This document shows positions 28,634 through 39,548 of a stretch of DNA of 64,000 nucleotides, piece by piece (the stretch's first letter is position 1; each line of letters begins with the position of its first letter). Origin of the DNA: Rhodopseudomonas sp. BAL398 (lineage in GTDB: Bacteria > Pseudomonadota > Alphaproteobacteria > Rhizobiales > Xanthobacteraceae). The notes under the pieces are model-generated. The model worked only from the letters and a program-made list of their open reading frames with translations. It did no database searches and was not told the origin of the DNA. The position numbers and the translations under genes are program-made. The stretch is from contig NZ_CP133111.1 in assembly GCF_033001325.1 (NCBI RefSeq), positions 5,751,001 through 5,815,000 of the forward strand, given 5' to 3'.

Positions 28634-29950
28634 ATGGTGACCGCGCGGCTTCGTAAATTTCTGTCTGACCTGGCCGAGACCTTCTGGCTGGTCCCGGCTC
28701 TGCTGGTATTGGCCGGCATCGTCGCGGCGCTCGGGTTAATTCATGTTGATCGCGTCGGTGTCGTGCCGACCGTGCTGCTGGAAAACTGGCTCTACAATGG
28801 CGGCGCCACCGGCGCCCGGACGCTGCTCGGCGCGGTGGCGTCGTCGACCATCGGCGTCGCCGGCACGGTGTTTTCCATCACCATCGCGGCGCTGTCGCTG
28901 GCCGCAGGCCAGATGGGGCCGAGGCTGCTGCGCAACTTCACCCATGACCGCGGCAACCAGCTCACCCTGGGAATCTTCTTGGGGACGTTCTGCTACACGC
29001 TGGTGGTGTTGCGCAGCGTGCGCACGCCGGACGAGGGCGCGTTCATTCCGCATCTGGCGCTGGGCGTCGGCATCGCGTTGGCATTCGTCTGCGTCGGCAC
29101 GCTGGTCTATTTCGTCGGACATATCGCCAGCCGGATCAATGTCGATACCGTGGTCGGGCTGGTCAGCGAGGACGTCCAGGAGGCGATGGGGTGGTTGACC
29201 ACCGACGAGCGGCAACCCGAGCCGCCGCCGCTGTCTTTCTGGCGTGACGCCGAGCCGATCCACGACTCCCGGCAGGGCTATTTGCAGCAGCTGGACGAGG
29301 AGGGCCTGGCAACCTGGGCCACGGAAAACAACACCGCGATCCACCTCCTGGTGCGGCCCGGCGATTATGTGTTTCCGGGCGCGCCGATCGCAGTGATCAA
29401 GCCGCCTTGCGAGGGGGCCGATCAGGCAGTTCGCAACGCCACCGCGCTGGGTCCGCAGCGCGTCAGCTCCACCGACCTGCGCTTCGCGATCCGGCAACTC
29501 GTGGAGGTGGCGGTGCGGGCGCTGTCGCCGGGGATCAACGATCCGCACACCGCGATCAGTGTGATGGATCGGCTCGGTACCGCGCTGTGCGAGATGGCGA
29601 AGCTCTATCTGCCAACCGGCGTGACCAAGGCGGAGGGCCGGCCTGTGTTGGTGGTCCCCCATATCCAGTACGAGGAATTGGTCGACGCCATGTTCCACAT
29701 GATCAGGCAAAACGCTGCGGGGCAGCCCGTGGTGCTGATCCAGTTGCTGGAGGTGCTGACCCAGGTGGTCAGCGTCGAGCGAAAGCCCGATCGCATGGCG
29801 CTGGTCAGAAAACACGCCGATCTGGTGCTGCGCGATGCCGAACGCGATATCGCCACGGCATCCGATCTGAGTGACTTGCGGCGCCGGCATCGCGCCTTTG
29901 TGACCATGCTCCAGCACGGCCCGATGGGCCAATTCGACGCGCAGAGCTGA
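28634..29950 (+). CDS. DUF2254 family membrane protein
   Basis: The 438-residue protein has an N-terminal region with about four membrane helices (residues 15-40, 60-90, 110-130, 140-165) followed by a soluble part. SSTIGVAGTVFSITIAALSLAAGQMGPRL, split here, and FIRQLVEVAVRALSPGINDPHTA-type text are typical of DUF2254. Function is unknown. AAGGAG at 28626-28631 is only two bases from the ATG at 28634 but five from an adjacent in-frame GTG at 28637, so the true start may be the GTG. Confidence 0.8.
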   Translation: MVTARLRKFLSDLAETFWLVPALLVLAGIVAALGLIHVDRVGVVPTVLLENWLYNGGATGARTLLGAVASSTIGVAGTVFSITIAALSLAAGQMGPRLLRNFTHDRGNQLTLGIFLGTFCYTLVVLRSVRTPDEGAFIPHLALGVGIALAFVCVGTLVYFVGHIASRINVDTVVGLVSEDVQEAMGWLTTDERQPEPPPLSFWRDAEPIHDSRQGYLQQLDEEGLATWATENNTAIHLLVRPGDYVFPGAPIAVIKPPCEGADQAVRNATALGPQRVSSTDLRFAIRQLVEVAVRALSPGINDPHTAISVMDRLGTALCEMAKLYLPTGVTKAEGRPVLVVPHIQYEELVDAMFHMIRQNAAGQPVVLIQLLEVLTQVVSVERKPDRMALVRKHADLVLRDAERDIATASDLSDLRRRHRAFVTMLQHGPMGQFDAQS

Positions 29951-29963
29951 AGTCGCGTCGCGA

Positions 29964-32192
29964 TCAGCTGAGATTGGCCAGATCGAGGATGCGCTGCCGC
30001 CGCCGGCTCGATGCCGCGTCGATCAGCATCCGTCCGGCCCAGCGATAGACGTTCCATTCCCTGATCTGCTGGCGCATCGAGCGCATCCGTTCCTGCTGCT
30101 CGCGCTCCGGCATCCGCAGCGCGATGTCGAGCGCGGTGGCCATTTCATGCAGATTGTAGGGATTGACGATCAACGCCTCGTTCAATTCGCGCGAGGCGCC
30201 GGTGAAGCTCGACAGCACCAACACGCCGCGTTCGTCGTCGCGCGCGGCGACGAATTCCTTGGCGACCAGATTCATGCCGTCATGCAGGCTGGAGACGATG
30301 CACAGATCGGCGGCGCGAAACAGCTTGAACACCTCGACTGCCTCGTGATGGCGAATCAACAGCCGGATCGGCTTATAGGTCTCCGAGCCGTGCCGCTGGT
30401 TGATCTCGTCGGCGAGGGCCTCCGCGTCGGCTTGCAGCGTGCTGTAGCTGGCGAGTTTGCTGCGCGTCGGGGCGGCAACCTGAACGAACACCAGCCGGTC
30501 CTTCCAGTGCGGTTCGCGTGTCAGCAGATCGTCGACCGCTCTCAGGCGATCCAGAATGCCCTTGGTGTAGTCAAAACGCTCGATGCCGATCGCCAGTTTG
30601 ATATCGGCGCCGATGCCGAGCGCCGCCCTGACCTCCAACCGGCAGACCTCGACCGGGGGTTGGCCTTCGAGCGCGACGGGGGGCCACTCGATCGAGATCG
30701 GATAGGGTCGAATCATGGTTTCGTGACCGCTGAGCGTGACCGTGGCGTGCTCGCGATCGATCCGGCTTTCGACGAAGCGATCCACCGTCTCGAAGAAATT
30801 GTTGCAGTGAAACTGGGTATGAAAGCCAACGATGGTGCTGCCGAGCAGGCCATCGATGATCTGCTCCTTCCACGGACAGATGCTGAAGGTCTCGGCATTG
30901 GGCCAGGGGATGTGCCAGAAGGTGATGATGGTCGCTTTCGGCAGCCGTTGCCGGATCATCCGCGGCGCCAGCGCGAAGTGGTAGTCCTGGACCAGCACGA
31001 TCGGATTGTCGGTCTTCGCCTCTTCGACCACGGCGGCGGCGAACCGCTCATTGATCGCCTGATAGTAATTCCAGTCCGACTCGCGAAACAGCGGACGCAC
31101 AAAGGCGATGTGGCACAGCGGCCATAGGCCCTCATTGGCGAAGCCGTAATAGAAGCCGTCCTGTTCTTCGTCGGTGATCCACAGCCGGCGCAGCGTGTAG
31201 GCCGGATGATCCGGCGGAACGCCGAGCCTGTCGTGACGATCGACGGTGTCGCGGTCGGCGTTGCCGCTGCCATGCGCGATCCAGGTCCCGCCGCAGGCGC
31301 GGATCACCGGCTCCAGCGCCGAGACCAGGCCGCTCGCCGGCACCTGCACGGTGATCTCGCCGCTGTTGGCATCGCGGTTGTGGATATAGGGCTCTCGGTT
31401 GGACACGATCAGCACCTCGGCGTCGGGAAGCGTGCTGCGCAGCAGTTCCTGCAAGGTGTGCGGCGACCAGTCGATCTGCGCGCCCTTGATCGAATTCGGA
31501 CCGCCCTCGATCTCGCCGAGCAGCTTCTTGATCTGAATGTCGATCGCCGAGCTGTCGCGGCGTCGTTCCAGCGGTATCGAACCGGAGCGAACCTCCTCGA
31601 CGGCGCGGCGCAGCGAGTTCATCCAGCCGCGCAGCATCACGAACACGAACAGGGCGGCGCTGCCGGCGATGGCGACGGCCACGCCGATCAATGTCGCGAT
31701 CATGAAGCCCTGGGCTTCGTTGGAGCGCGCATCGATGAAGCTGAGATCGTGCAGGATCACCAAATAGGATTTCTGATTGCGTTCGACAATCGGAAACGCG
31801 CCGACCATAATGCGCCGGCCATCATTGCGGATGTTGGAGAAGCTCACGGCCTCCGAACGCGCCACCTTCTTGCAGGAAAAAGTCGTCGGCATCAGTTTGG
31901 TGGGGGCGATCAGGTTCCCCGCTTCATTGCATAACCCGACCGCGAGAATCCGCGGGTCCAGCGCGACGCCTTCGAAGAGAACGGAGAGTTGCACGCTGTC
32001 GTCGTCGGCGATCGCGCGGACCACCGGGCCCTGAATCGCGTTATAGACGAGGCGCGATCGGGCCTCGACGTCGCTGCGCGACCATTGTTCGATCAGGCGC
32101 TTGGAAAACGGCGCGATGGCCAGTCCGAGAAGCACCGTTGCCGCAATTCCGAGCCCGAGATATTTGAGGGCGGCCTTGTAGCGATGCTGCAT
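29964..32192 (-). CDS. otsA: Membrane sensor fused to trehalose-6-phosphate synthase
   Basis: The 742-residue protein is a fusion. Residues 11-30 and 162-189 are membrane helices that bracket a periplasmic domain of about 130 residues ([33 protein letters not shown]), like the sensor part of a kinase or chemoreceptor. From about 256 it is a full GT20 glycosyltransferase: [47 protein letters not shown] and [16 protein letters not shown] hold the UDP-glucose and glucose-6-phosphate residues known from OtsA. It would make trehalose-6-phosphate at the membrane. No otsB phosphatase is nearby. It is convergent with the DUF2254 gene, 13 bases away. Confidence 0.88.
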   Translation of the reverse strand: MQHRYKAALKYLGLGIAATVLLGLAIAPFSKRLIEQWSRSDVEARSRLVYNAIQGPVVRAIADDDSVQLSVLFEGVALDPRILAVGLCNEAGNLIAPTKLMPTTFSCKKVARSEAVSFSNIRNDGRRIMVGAFPIVERNQKSYLVILHDLSFIDARSNEAQGFMIATLIGVAVAIAGSAALFVFVMLRGWMNSLRRAVEEVRSGSIPLERRRDSSAIDIQIKKLLGEIEGGPNSIKGAQIDWSPHTLQELLRSTLPDAEVLIVSNREPYIHNRDANSGEITVQVPASGLVSALEPVIRACGGTWIAHGSGNADRDTVDRHDRLGVPPDHPAYTLRRLWITDEEQDGFYYGFANEGLWPLCHIAFVRPLFRESDWNYYQAINERFAAAVVEEAKTDNPIVLVQDYHFALAPRMIRQRLPKATIITFWHIPWPNAETFSICPWKEQIIDGLLGSTIVGFHTQFHCNNFFETVDRFVESRIDREHATVTLSGHETMIRPYPISIEWPPVALEGQPPVEVCRLEVRAALGIGADIKLAIGIERFDYTKGILDRLRAVDDLLTREPHWKDRLVFVQVAAPTRSKLASYSTLQADAEALADEINQRHGSETYKPIRLLIRHHEAVEVFKLFRAADLCIVSSLHDGMNLVAKEFVAARDDERGVLVLSSFTGASRELNEALIVNPYNLHEMATALDIALRMPEREQQERMRSMRQQIREWNVYRWAGRMLIDAASSRRRQRILDLANLS

Positions 32193-32397
32193 GTCTGGAA
32201 TCCCCTGCGCGTCACGCCGTGTCTACACCACGAGCCCCGCCGCGTCAGGTCGATTCCGCTTCGCGATGGGTGGCCGGCCAACGCGGCAAGGCATGCCGCC
32301 GCAACGGCCGCGAGGCTCGTCATGGCGGTTTCGTAGGGCGAGCGGCGTCTTCATGCAACGGCCAGTCCGACAAAGCGCCGATCTGAAACGCACAGGA

Positions 32398-33654
32398 TTA
32401 TTTCTTCGTGCCGACGCCGAGCTTGCCGACCATCCAGGCGAGGCTGAGGCCCTGCACCACGATGGTAAAGACCGCGACGGTGTAGGTTGCCGCGGCCAGC
32501 GCCGGCTTGAACTCGTTGGGTGAGATCGCCAAGACCAGCGCCACCGAAATGCCGCCGCGCACGCCGCCCCAGGTCAGGATCCGGACGGTTCCCCTTTCGA
32601 AGCGATAGCCCAGCCGCAGCAGATTGATCGGCAGCGAGACCGAGAGAAATCTGGCAATCAGCACGATCGGTATCGCGGCGAGCGCGAGCGGCGCCAGCGT
32701 GAGATCGGCGCCGAGCACCAGCACTTCAATGCCGATCAGCAGGAATAGAACGGAATTCAGCATCTCGTCGATCAGCGTCCAGAACCCGAACAGATAACGG
32801 CGGGTGACGTCGCTCATCGCCAATTCGGCGCCGCGATTGCCGATCAGCACGCCGCAGGCCACGACCGCGATCGGACCGCTGACATGAAGCCTTGCGGCCA
32901 GGGCGTAGGTCCCCGTCACCAGCGCGATCGAGATCAGGACCTCGATCGGATAGTCGTCGAGCATCCGCATCCCCCGATAGGCGATGTAACCGGTCACGAG
33001 GCCCAGCAGTGCGCCGCCGCCGGCCTCGACGGCGAACAGACGGGCGAATTCGATTGGTCCGAATTCGCCGCCGGCGGTGGTCGCCGCGGCTAACAGAATC
33101 GTGAACAGCACGACGCCGACGCCATCGTTGAACAGCGCCTCGCCGGAGATGTCCATTTCCAGCGACTCAGGAATCGAGATCGTCTTCAGCGTGCTGAGCA
33201 CTGCGATCGGATCGGTGGGGCTGATCAGGGCGCCGAACACCAGCGCCCAGGCGAACGGCATCGCGATGCCGAACAGTTTCGCGGCCAACCAGAATCCGGT
33301 GCCGACCAGCGCCGTCGAAATAAAGACGCCGAGCGTCGCCATGGTGCCGACGATCCATCTGCGCGACCGCAAGCGCGACAGATCGATCTGCAGGGCGCCC
33401 GCGAACAGCAGGAAGCCCAGCATGCCGTTCAGCAGCGTGTCGGAGAAATCGATGCCGCGCAGCAGCGTCGAAATTTCATGAAACACCGGCGCGTCCGGAA
33501 ATGCCAGTTCGACCGCGACCAGCACCAGCGAGGCCAGCAGCCCCATCAGCAGCAGGCCGATCTGGTTGGGCAGACCCAACACGACGTGGTTGATCCACGC
33601 GAACGACGCGGTCAGCACAAGCAGGATGGCGATGACATCGAACAGTGACAACAT
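32398..33654 (-). CDS. CPA1-type Na+(K+)/H+ antiporter
   Basis: The 418-residue protein has about twelve membrane helices. LLGFLLFAGALQIDLSRL-like text, ALISPTDPIAVLSTLK with the family's PTDP, and EALFNDGVGVVLFT with the ND pair needed for cation/proton exchange mark it as a NhaP-type antiporter. It would control cytoplasmic pH or sodium. It is transcribed alone between otsA and a dehalogenase gene. Substrate choice among Na+, K+ and Li+ cannot be read from the sequence. Confidence 0.88.
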   Translation of the reverse strand: MLSLFDVIAILLVLTASFAWINHVVLGLPNQIGLLLMGLLASLVLVAVELAFPDAPVFHEISTLLRGIDFSDTLLNGMLGFLLFAGALQIDLSRLRSRRWIVGTMATLGVFISTALVGTGFWLAAKLFGIAMPFAWALVFGALISPTDPIAVLSTLKTISIPESLEMDISGEALFNDGVGVVLFTILLAAATTAGGEFGPIEFARLFAVEAGGGALLGLVTGYIAYRGMRMLDDYPIEVLISIALVTGTYALAARLHVSGPIAVVACGVLIGNRGAELAMSDVTRRYLFGFWTLIDEMLNSVLFLLIGIEVLVLGADLTLAPLALAAIPIVLIARFLSVSLPINLLRLGYRFERGTVRILTWGGVRGGISVALVLAISPNEFKPALAAATYTVAVFTIVVQGLSLAWMVGKLGVGTKK

Positions 33655-33661
33655 GTGCGGT

Positions 33662-33716
33662 GCCTTGCAGCTTGGGGGGCTTAAACCAAAAAGCGCCGTG
33701 CAAGGCGCGATTCAAG
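33662..33716. other. Inverted repeat in the antiporter-dehalogenase spacer
   Basis: GCCTTGCA (33662-33669) and TGCAAGGC (33709-33716) are perfect 8-bp inverted arms 39 bases apart, just upstream of the antiporter start and between the divergent genes. They could be an operator; this is a weak call. Confidence 0.3.
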
Positions 33717-33868
33717 CTTGTTCAGCCGGGCGGATGGTGGTCCCGCGTCCGGCCGGTGAAGTCAACCCTGGGCGGCCCGACGGCAGGTCGTGACACGGCT
33801 TGACTTCGTGGCGAGGCTTCGGGCTGGATGACGGACGAATCGCGTGAAGGCAATTCGAGGGGTGATCG

Positions 33869-34558
33869 ATGGACGCGACACCGTTGATTGGGGTCAAGGC
33901 GTGCGTGTTCGACGCCTATGGCACGCTGTTCGACGTCGGCAGCGCCGCGAACCGTTGTGGCGACGTGCTCGGCTCCGACGTCGATCGGCTCGCCGCGCTG
34001 TGGCGGGACAAGCAACTGCAATATACTTGGCTGCGCGCGGCGCAGAAGCGACACGCGGATTTCTGGCAGGTCACCGCCGATGCGCTGGATTTTGCGCTGG
34101 CCAGTTTGCGGATCGAACGGCCCGGCCTGCGCGACCGGTTGCTGAGTCTTTATATAACGCTGGATGCCTATCCGGAAGTTCCGGACGTGTTGCAGCGCAT
34201 CAAAGAGGCCGGCCTGCGCACCGCGATCCTGTCGAATGGGTCCCCCGACATGCTCGCCGCGGCGGTCGCCAGCGCCAAGGTGGCGGAGCTGATCGATCTG
34301 GTGTTGTCGGTGGAACAGGTCGGCGTGTTCAAGCCCGATCCAAAAGTGTATCAGCTGGCGCTCGATCAGTTGGAATTACCGGCCTCGGCGATCTGCTTTC
34401 AATCCTCCAATGGCTGGGATGCCTATGCGGCATCGGCTTTCGGCATGCAGGTGGTCTGGTGCAATCGCATGGGGCAGGTCGCCGAACGATTGCCTGGGCG
34501 TCCCGATCGGGAGATCCGGTCGCTGGCGGAGCTTCCCGGAATACTTGGCCTCGATTGA
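33869..34558 (+). CDS. Type II haloacid dehalogenase
   Basis: The 229-residue HAD-superfamily protein has the nucleophile Asp15 in VFDAYGTLFDV, AILSNGSPDML with the Ser/Asn pair, KPDPKVYQLAL with the Lys, and FQSSNGWDAYAASAFG. The SSNxWD motif is specific to L-2-haloacid dehalogenases, which hydrolyse C-halogen bonds of 2-haloacids to the D-hydroxy acid. It stands alone, so its natural substrate is not indicated by context. The ATG at 33869 is preceded by GAGGGG. Confidence 0.9.
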   Translation: MDATPLIGVKACVFDAYGTLFDVGSAANRCGDVLGSDVDRLAALWRDKQLQYTWLRAAQKRHADFWQVTADALDFALASLRIERPGLRDRLLSLYITLDAYPEVPDVLQRIKEAGLRTAILSNGSPDMLAAAVASAKVAELIDLVLSVEQVGVFKPDPKVYQLALDQLELPASAICFQSSNGWDAYAASAFGMQVVWCNRMGQVAERLPGRPDREIRSLAELPGILGLD

Positions 34559-34921
34559 GGCCGCCCCCGACTAAACCCCTGTCATCGTTATCCCGCAATG
34601 CAGTGCACGTCGATCTCGGCGGTTCGGCGCAGCCTTGTGAGGGCGCTATGCCGGAAACCGGGAATTGGTTCGACCAGCGGCAAATAAGCGCAACGCAACA
34701 ATCAGCGACGCCTCGGCCGTGATTGCTAACTTCTCATTGTCAACTACTTCGCCGGATAGCTTCGTTAGACAAATGTAGCGGTTGACGGCTTGATTGCCGT
34801 TGCCCACGATCCGGCCATCAGAGTCAGAAGAACTCGTGACCTGAGGGGACTTGTGCCCGCTTCGGGCGCGAGTTGTCTCTGTCATAAAAAAGTCAAGTCG
34901 AGGCAACCCCAGGAGAGATAG
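34559..34921. promoter_or_regulatory. Intergenic region with promoter of the ABC importer
   Basis: This 363-base spacer holds no gene I can support. TTGACG (34782-34787) with a 17-base spacer and CACGAT (34805-34810) is a possible sigma70 promoter. GCCCG-CTT-CGGGC (34855-34867) is a small hairpin in the leader. AGGAGAG at 34911-34917 is the ribosome site of the binding-protein gene. The region is less GC-rich than its neighbours. Confidence 0.4.
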
Positions 34922-36271
34922 ATGGCCGACAATCGGTTTATTATTGATCGTAGAACCGCGCTTAAGACCGGCATTGCAGGCGCTGCCGCTCTTGCCACCC
35001 CGGCATTTTTCATTCGCGACGCTTGGGCCGACGATTTCTGCAACATGCCGAAAGGCAAGACCGTCACCTTCGGCTTCAACGTGCCGCAGTCCGGGCCCTA
35101 TGCCGATGAAGGCATGGACGAGCTTCGCGCCTATCAGCTCGCGGTCAAGCACCTCAACGGCGAGGGCGACGGCGGCATGCTGAAGACGATGAAACCGACC
35201 GCGCTGAAGGGCAATGGCGTGCTCGGCAAGAAGGTCGCCTTCGTCTCCGGCGATACCCAGACCAAATCCGACGCCGCCCGGGCATCCGCCAAGCGGATGA
35301 TCGAAAAGGACGGCGCCATCATGATCACCGGCGGCTCGTCCTCCGGCGTGGCGGTGGCGGTGCAGTCGTTGTGCCAGGATGCCGGCGTGATCTTCATGGC
35401 CGGCCTGACCCATTCCAACGACACCACCGGCAAGGACAAGCGCGCTTACGGGTTCCGGCACTTCTTCAATGCCTATATGTCGGGCGTCGCGCTCGGCCCG
35501 GTGCTGGCCGAAGCCTATGGCAAGGACCGCAAGGCCTATCACTTGACCGCCGACTATACCTGGGGCTGGACCCAGGAAGAGTCGATGAAGAACGCCACAG
35601 AGAAAGAGGGTTGGCAGACCGTCAAGGCGGTTCGTACCCCGCTCGGCGCCGGCGACTTCTCGCAATACATCACGCCGGTTCTCAATTCCGGCGCCGACGT
35701 GCTGATCCTGAACCACTACGGCAAGGACATGATCAACTCCTTGACCCAGGCGGTGCAGTTCGGTCTGCGCGACAAGATGGCCAATGGCAAGAAGTTCGAG
35801 ATCGTGGTGCCGCTGTTCTCCGAGCTGATGGCTCAGGGCGCCGGCGACAAGATCAAGGGCATCTACGGCACCGCCAATTGGGACTGGAAGCTCGAAGACC
35901 CGGCGACCAGCGCCTTCACCAAATCGTTCGGCGCCGAATATGGCGCTCCGCCCTCGCAGGCGGCGCAGACCTGCTACGTCCAGGCGTTGCTTTATGCCGA
36001 TGCCTGTGAGCGCGCCGGTAGCTTCAGCCCGCCCCAGGTGATCAAGGCCCTGGAAGACTTCAACTTCGATGGCATGGGCAACGGCAAGACCTTGTACCGT
36101 GGCGCCGATCACCAGTGCTTCAAGGACGTGCTGGTGGTGCAGGGCAAGGAAGCGCCGAAGGACAAGTACGACCTTCTCGAAGTCAAGAAGATCGTTCCGG
36201 CGTCGCAGGTGACCTATGATCCGAAGATCTTCGGCGGTGAGCTCGGGTCGAGCGCGGCGATAAAATGCTGA
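34922..36271 (+). CDS. Branched-chain-type ABC transporter substrate-binding protein
   Basis: The 449-residue periplasmic protein has a Tat-like signal (DRRTALKTG, then a hydrophobic stretch ending in AWA). The mature part is a type I periplasmic binding fold: VTFGFNVPQSGPYADEGM, ITGGSSSGVAVAVQ, YHLTADYTWGWTQEESM and VLILNHYGKDMINS. Genes for two permeases and two ATPases follow on the same strand. The cargo could be a branched-chain amino acid, another amino acid, urea or an aromatic acid; the sequence does not decide it. A strong double hairpin follows the stop. Confidence 0.9.
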   Translation: MADNRFIIDRRTALKTGIAGAAALATPAFFIRDAWADDFCNMPKGKTVTFGFNVPQSGPYADEGMDELRAYQLAVKHLNGEGDGGMLKTMKPTALKGNGVLGKKVAFVSGDTQTKSDAARASAKRMIEKDGAIMITGGSSSGVAVAVQSLCQDAGVIFMAGLTHSNDTTGKDKRAYGFRHFFNAYMSGVALGPVLAEAYGKDRKAYHLTADYTWGWTQEESMKNATEKEGWQTVKAVRTPLGAGDFSQYITPVLNSGADVLILNHYGKDMINSLTQAVQFGLRDKMANGKKFEIVVPLFSELMAQGAGDKIKGIYGTANWDWKLEDPATSAFTKSFGAEYGAPPSQAAQTCYVQALLYADACERAGSFSPPQVIKALEDFNFDGMGNGKTLYRGADHQCFKDVLVVQGKEAPKDKYDLLEVKKIVPASQVTYDPKIFGGELGSSAAIKC

Positions 36272-36284
36272 TATTCGCAACTGA

Positions 36285-36355
36285 TCGAATCCGCTACAGC
36301 TGATTCGACCGGTTTGAGTCCCCGGTCGGCTGGGCCCCCAGGTTCAGCCGACCGG
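36285..36355 (+). other. Two hairpins between the binding-protein and permease genes
   Basis: TCGAATC (36285-36291) pairs with GATTCGA (36302-36308), and CCGGTCGGCT (36322-36331) pairs perfectly with AGCCGACCGG (36346-36355). No T-run follows, so partial termination or 3' end protection of the binding-protein mRNA is likely, a common way to make more binding protein than permease. The rest of the 274-base gap shows nothing clear. Confidence 0.6.
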
Positions 36356-36545
36356 CTTGTGTTCTGCGGTCGTGACCGACCGAAGCGTATTCCGAAGCTG
36401 AAACGAAGCTGGAATGCCGGATCGATCGGGTCGGATCTGCCGCCGGGCGGTCCGCGATTGAACGCCATCCTTCGATCTCTCAGCGGCGTGATCATCGACG
36501 TCAGCGCCGAAACGCTGCGCATGGCTAACAGGGGGTTGAGGACGC

Positions 36546-37553
36546 ATGGACGCCATCATTCTGCAGATCCTGAACGGGCTCGACAAAGGCGGGGCCTACG
36601 CGCTGATCGCGCTCGGGCTGACGCTGGCGTTCGGCACGCTCGGCATCGTCAATTTCGCACATGGCGCGCTGTTCATGCTCGGCGCGTTTTGCGCCGTTAC
36701 TTTCAACAAGCTGCTGACGCTGGAAACCATTCGGGTTGATCCGACCCGGATGACCCCATGGGGCTCGCCGCTCGAGATCAAGACGCCCTATGTCCAGGCC
36801 ATGCTCGGCGATTGGGGCAAGTTTCTGATCGACTACTCGGTCCCGGTCTCGATCCTGGTGGCGATCCCGGTGATGCTGCTGCTGGGCGTGATCATGGAAC
36901 GCGGCCTGATCCGGTTCTTCTACAAGCGCCCGCATGCCGACCAGATCCTGGTGACGTTCGGCCTGGCGATCGTGCTGCAGGAGATCGTCAAGCAGATGTT
37001 CGGCGCCAATCCGATTCCGCAGGCCGCGCCGGGGATGTTCTCCGGCAGCCTGCAGATCACCAGCACGATCGTCTATCCCTATTGGCGCATCGTCTATCTG
37101 GCATTTTCACTCGGCGTGATCGCCGCCGTGTTCGCCTTCCTGCAGCTCACCACTTTCGGCATGGTGGTGCGGGCCGGGATGGCGGATCGTGAGACCGTCG
37201 GCCTGCTCGGCATCAATATCGAGCGGCGCTTTACCATCGTGTTCGGGATCGCGGCCGTGGTGGCCGGCGTCGCCGGGGTGATGTACACGCCGATCCTGCC
37301 GCCGGACTATCACATGGGCATGGATTTCCTGGTGTTGTCCTTCGTGGTCGTGGTGGTCGGCGGCATGGGGTCGCTGCCGGGCGCGGTACTGGCCGGATTT
37401 CTGCTCGGGATCCTGCAATCCTTCGCCTCGATGAACGAGATCAAATCCCTGGTGCCTGGCATCGACCAGATCATCATTTACCTGATCGCCGTCGCCATTC
37501 TGTTGGTCCGCCCCCGCGGATTGATGGGGCGCAAAGGCGTGATGGAGAGCTGA
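36546..37553 (+). CDS. livH: Branched-chain-type ABC permease, LivH family
   Basis: The 335-residue membrane protein has about eight helices and the LivH pattern: [25 protein letters not shown] at the N-terminus, [16 protein letters not shown], and the cytoplasmic loop [21 protein letters not shown]. It forms half of the importer channel with the next gene product, four bases downstream. Confidence 0.92.
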   Translation: MDAIILQILNGLDKGGAYALIALGLTLAFGTLGIVNFAHGALFMLGAFCAVTFNKLLTLETIRVDPTRMTPWGSPLEIKTPYVQAMLGDWGKFLIDYSVPVSILVAIPVMLLLGVIMERGLIRFFYKRPHADQILVTFGLAIVLQEIVKQMFGANPIPQAAPGMFSGSLQITSTIVYPYWRIVYLAFSLGVIAAVFAFLQLTTFGMVVRAGMADRETVGLLGINIERRFTIVFGIAAVVAGVAGVMYTPILPPDYHMGMDFLVLSFVVVVVGGMGSLPGAVLAGFLLGILQSFASMNEIKSLVPGIDQIIIYLIAVAILLVRPRGLMGRKGVMES

Positions 37554-37557
37554 TCAG

Positions 37558-38781
37558 ATGAAGCACACCTCCAAACTTGCCGACTGGATCCTGCTGGCCT
37601 GCTTCATCATTGCGATGGTGGCGGCGCCGATCATCCTCAAACCGATCGGAGCCGGCTATCCGGATCTGCTGCAGAAATTCGCGATCTACGGGATCTTTGC
37701 GATCGGCTTCAACATCCTGTTCGGTCTCACCGGCTATCTGTCGTTCGGCCATGCCGCGTTTCTTGGCGTCGGCTCCTATGCCGCGGTGTGGTCGTTCAAA
37801 TTGCTGTCGATGGATCTGCTGCCGGCAATCCTGCTGTCGGTGCTGATGGCCGCGCTGCTGGCGCTGGTGATCGGCTTCATCAGCCTGCGGCGCTCCGGGA
37901 TCTACTTCTCGATCCTGACGCTGGCCTTCGCGCAGATGTGCTACAACATGGCCTATTCGGTGCTGACGCCGATCACCAATGGCGAAACCGGCCTGCGCGT
38001 GTTGCGGCACGATCCGCGCTATCTCGACGCCGCGCTCGGCAATACCGGGTTCACCCCGTCGCTGCTCGGCATGGAGATCACCGGCTGGACCGGTTATTAC
38101 ATCTGCGGCACGATTCTCTGTGCGGCCTTCGGCCTGTCGATCGCGGTGTTCCGTTCGCCATTCGGGATGACGCTGCGTGCCATCAAATCCAACCAGAACC
38201 GGATGGGCTATACCGGCTATCACAGCCGGCCCTATCTGCTCAGCGCCTTCATCATTTCGGGCATGTATGCGGGGCTTGCCGGTTCGTTGCTGGCGGCCAC
38301 CGATCCGCTGGCCGGCGCCGAGCGGATGCAGTGGACGGCGTCCGGCGAGGTGGTGCTGATGACCATCCTGGGCGGCGCCGGAACGCTGGTCGGCCCGGTG
38401 CTCGGCACCGGCCTGATCAAATATTTCGAGAATATCTTCTCGGCCTATAATGAGCAGCAATTGTTGTCGATCTTCTCCTTCGTGCCGGATTCGATCCGCG
38501 AAGGTCTGGTCAAGACCCTGGGCCTGTTCGTGGGCGAAGGCTGGCAGCTCACGCTGGGGCTGCTGTTCATGGGCGTCGTCATCTTCCTGCCCGGCGGCAT
38601 CATGGAAGGCGTGATGCGGATCTTCGGCGTCAAGCACACCCCGAAGGTCAAGTCGCTCGGCGATTCGCCGCAACGCGACGCCATCGGCGAGAGCGTGATC
38701 GAGGAAATGCCGAAGGGCCACGGCGCGCCGGGGGCGCCGAAACGGCCCCTTGACGCCAAGACGAAGGCGACCACGCCATGA
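37558..38781 (+). CDS. livM: Branched-chain-type ABC permease, LivM family
   Basis: The 407-residue membrane protein has the LivM signature [23 protein letters not shown], split by the family GYLSFG core, and a coupling loop [19 protein letters not shown] hydrophilic C-terminal tail of about 55 residues (from [10 protein letters not shown]) extends beyond the usual end. It overlaps the ATPase gene by four bases (ATGA at 38778). Confidence 0.92.
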   Translation: MKHTSKLADWILLACFIIAMVAAPIILKPIGAGYPDLLQKFAIYGIFAIGFNILFGLTGYLSFGHAAFLGVGSYAAVWSFKLLSMDLLPAILLSVLMAALLALVIGFISLRRSGIYFSILTLAFAQMCYNMAYSVLTPITNGETGLRVLRHDPRYLDAALGNTGFTPSLLGMEITGWTGYYICGTILCAAFGLSIAVFRSPFGMTLRAIKSNQNRMGYTGYHSRPYLLSAFIISGMYAGLAGSLLAATDPLAGAERMQWTASGEVVLMTILGGAGTLVGPVLGTGLIKYFENIFSAYNEQQLLSIFSFVPDSIREGLVKTLGLFVGEGWQLTLGLLFMGVVIFLPGGIMEGVMRIFGVKHTPKVKSLGDSPQRDAIGESVIEEMPKGHGAPGAPKRPLDAKTKATTP

Positions 38782-39548
38782 GTGCGACCAACGACATCAT
38801 CTTTCACATCGATCACGTCTCCAAGACCTTTTCCGGTCTGCAGGCGCTCAGCGACGTCAATCTCGACATCCGCCGCGGCGAGACCCATGCCATCATCGGT
38901 CCCAACGGCGCCGGCAAGTCGACGCTGCTCAATGTCTGCGTCGGCGTCATCGAACCGACCAAGGGCAAGGTGCTGTTCTCCGGCACCGAGCTGACCGGAC
39001 TGCCGCCCTACGAGATCAACCAGCTTGGTGTCGCGCGGGTGTTCCAGACCCCGGAAATCTTCGGCGATCTCACCGTGATCGAGAATGTGATGATGGCGAT
39101 GCTGTCGCACCGCGACGGCGCGTTTCGCCTGAAACTGGTGTCGCGTTTCGACGAGCAGGGCGAAATCGGCCAGCGTTCGATCAAGGAGCTCGGCAATCTC
39201 GGGTTGGGCGAGCACATCTATCATCTGGCGGGTTCGCTCTCGCGCGGCGACAAGCGGCGGCTCGAAATGGTGATGAGCCTGGTGCAGAAGCCGAAGCTGT
39301 TGCTGCTGGATGAGCCCACCGCCGGCATGGCCCGCGCCGACACCAACGCCACCATCGAAATCCTGAAGACCATCAAACAATCCGGCATGACCATCGTCAT
39401 CATCGAGCACGACATGCATGTGGTGTTTTCGCTGGCCGATCGGATCACCGTGCTGGCCGGCGGCTGCGTGATCGCGCAGGGCGTGCCGGACGAGATCAAG
39501 GGCAATCCGAAAGTGATCGAGGCCTATCTCGGTGAGGAGCAGGTATGA
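38778..39548 (+). CDS. livG: ABC transporter ATPase, LivG family
   Basis: The 256-residue ATPase has Walker [10 protein letters not shown], the Q-loop, signature [15 protein letters not shown] in place of the usual LSGGQ, and Walker [12 protein letters not shown]. The LSRGD variant is common in some LivG relatives. The downstream His is in [11 protein letters not shown]. It overlaps both neighbours by four bases. Confidence 0.93.
   Translation: MSATNDIIFHIDHVSKTFSGLQALSDVNLDIRRGETHAIIGPNGAGKSTLLNVCVGVIEPTKGKVLFSGTELTGLPPYEINQLGVARVFQTPEIFGDLTVIENVMMAMLSHRDGAFRLKLVSRFDEQGEIGQRSIKELGNLGLGEHIYHLAGSLSRGDKRRLEMVMSLVQKPKLLLLDEPTAGMARADTNATIEILKTIKQSGMTIVIIEHDMHVVFSLADRITVLAGGCVIAQGVPDEIKGNPKVIEAYLGEEQV

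Noticed and set aside
25261-28719. Long open frame on the minus strand opposite the SbcC-like gene
   Set aside because: It has no recognisable family, is the antisense of a gene with clear ATPase motifs, and is explained by GC-rich codon bias.
34646-36280. Long minus-strand open frame opposite the ABC binding protein
   Set aside because: Antisense shadow of a gene with a clear signal peptide and binding fold.
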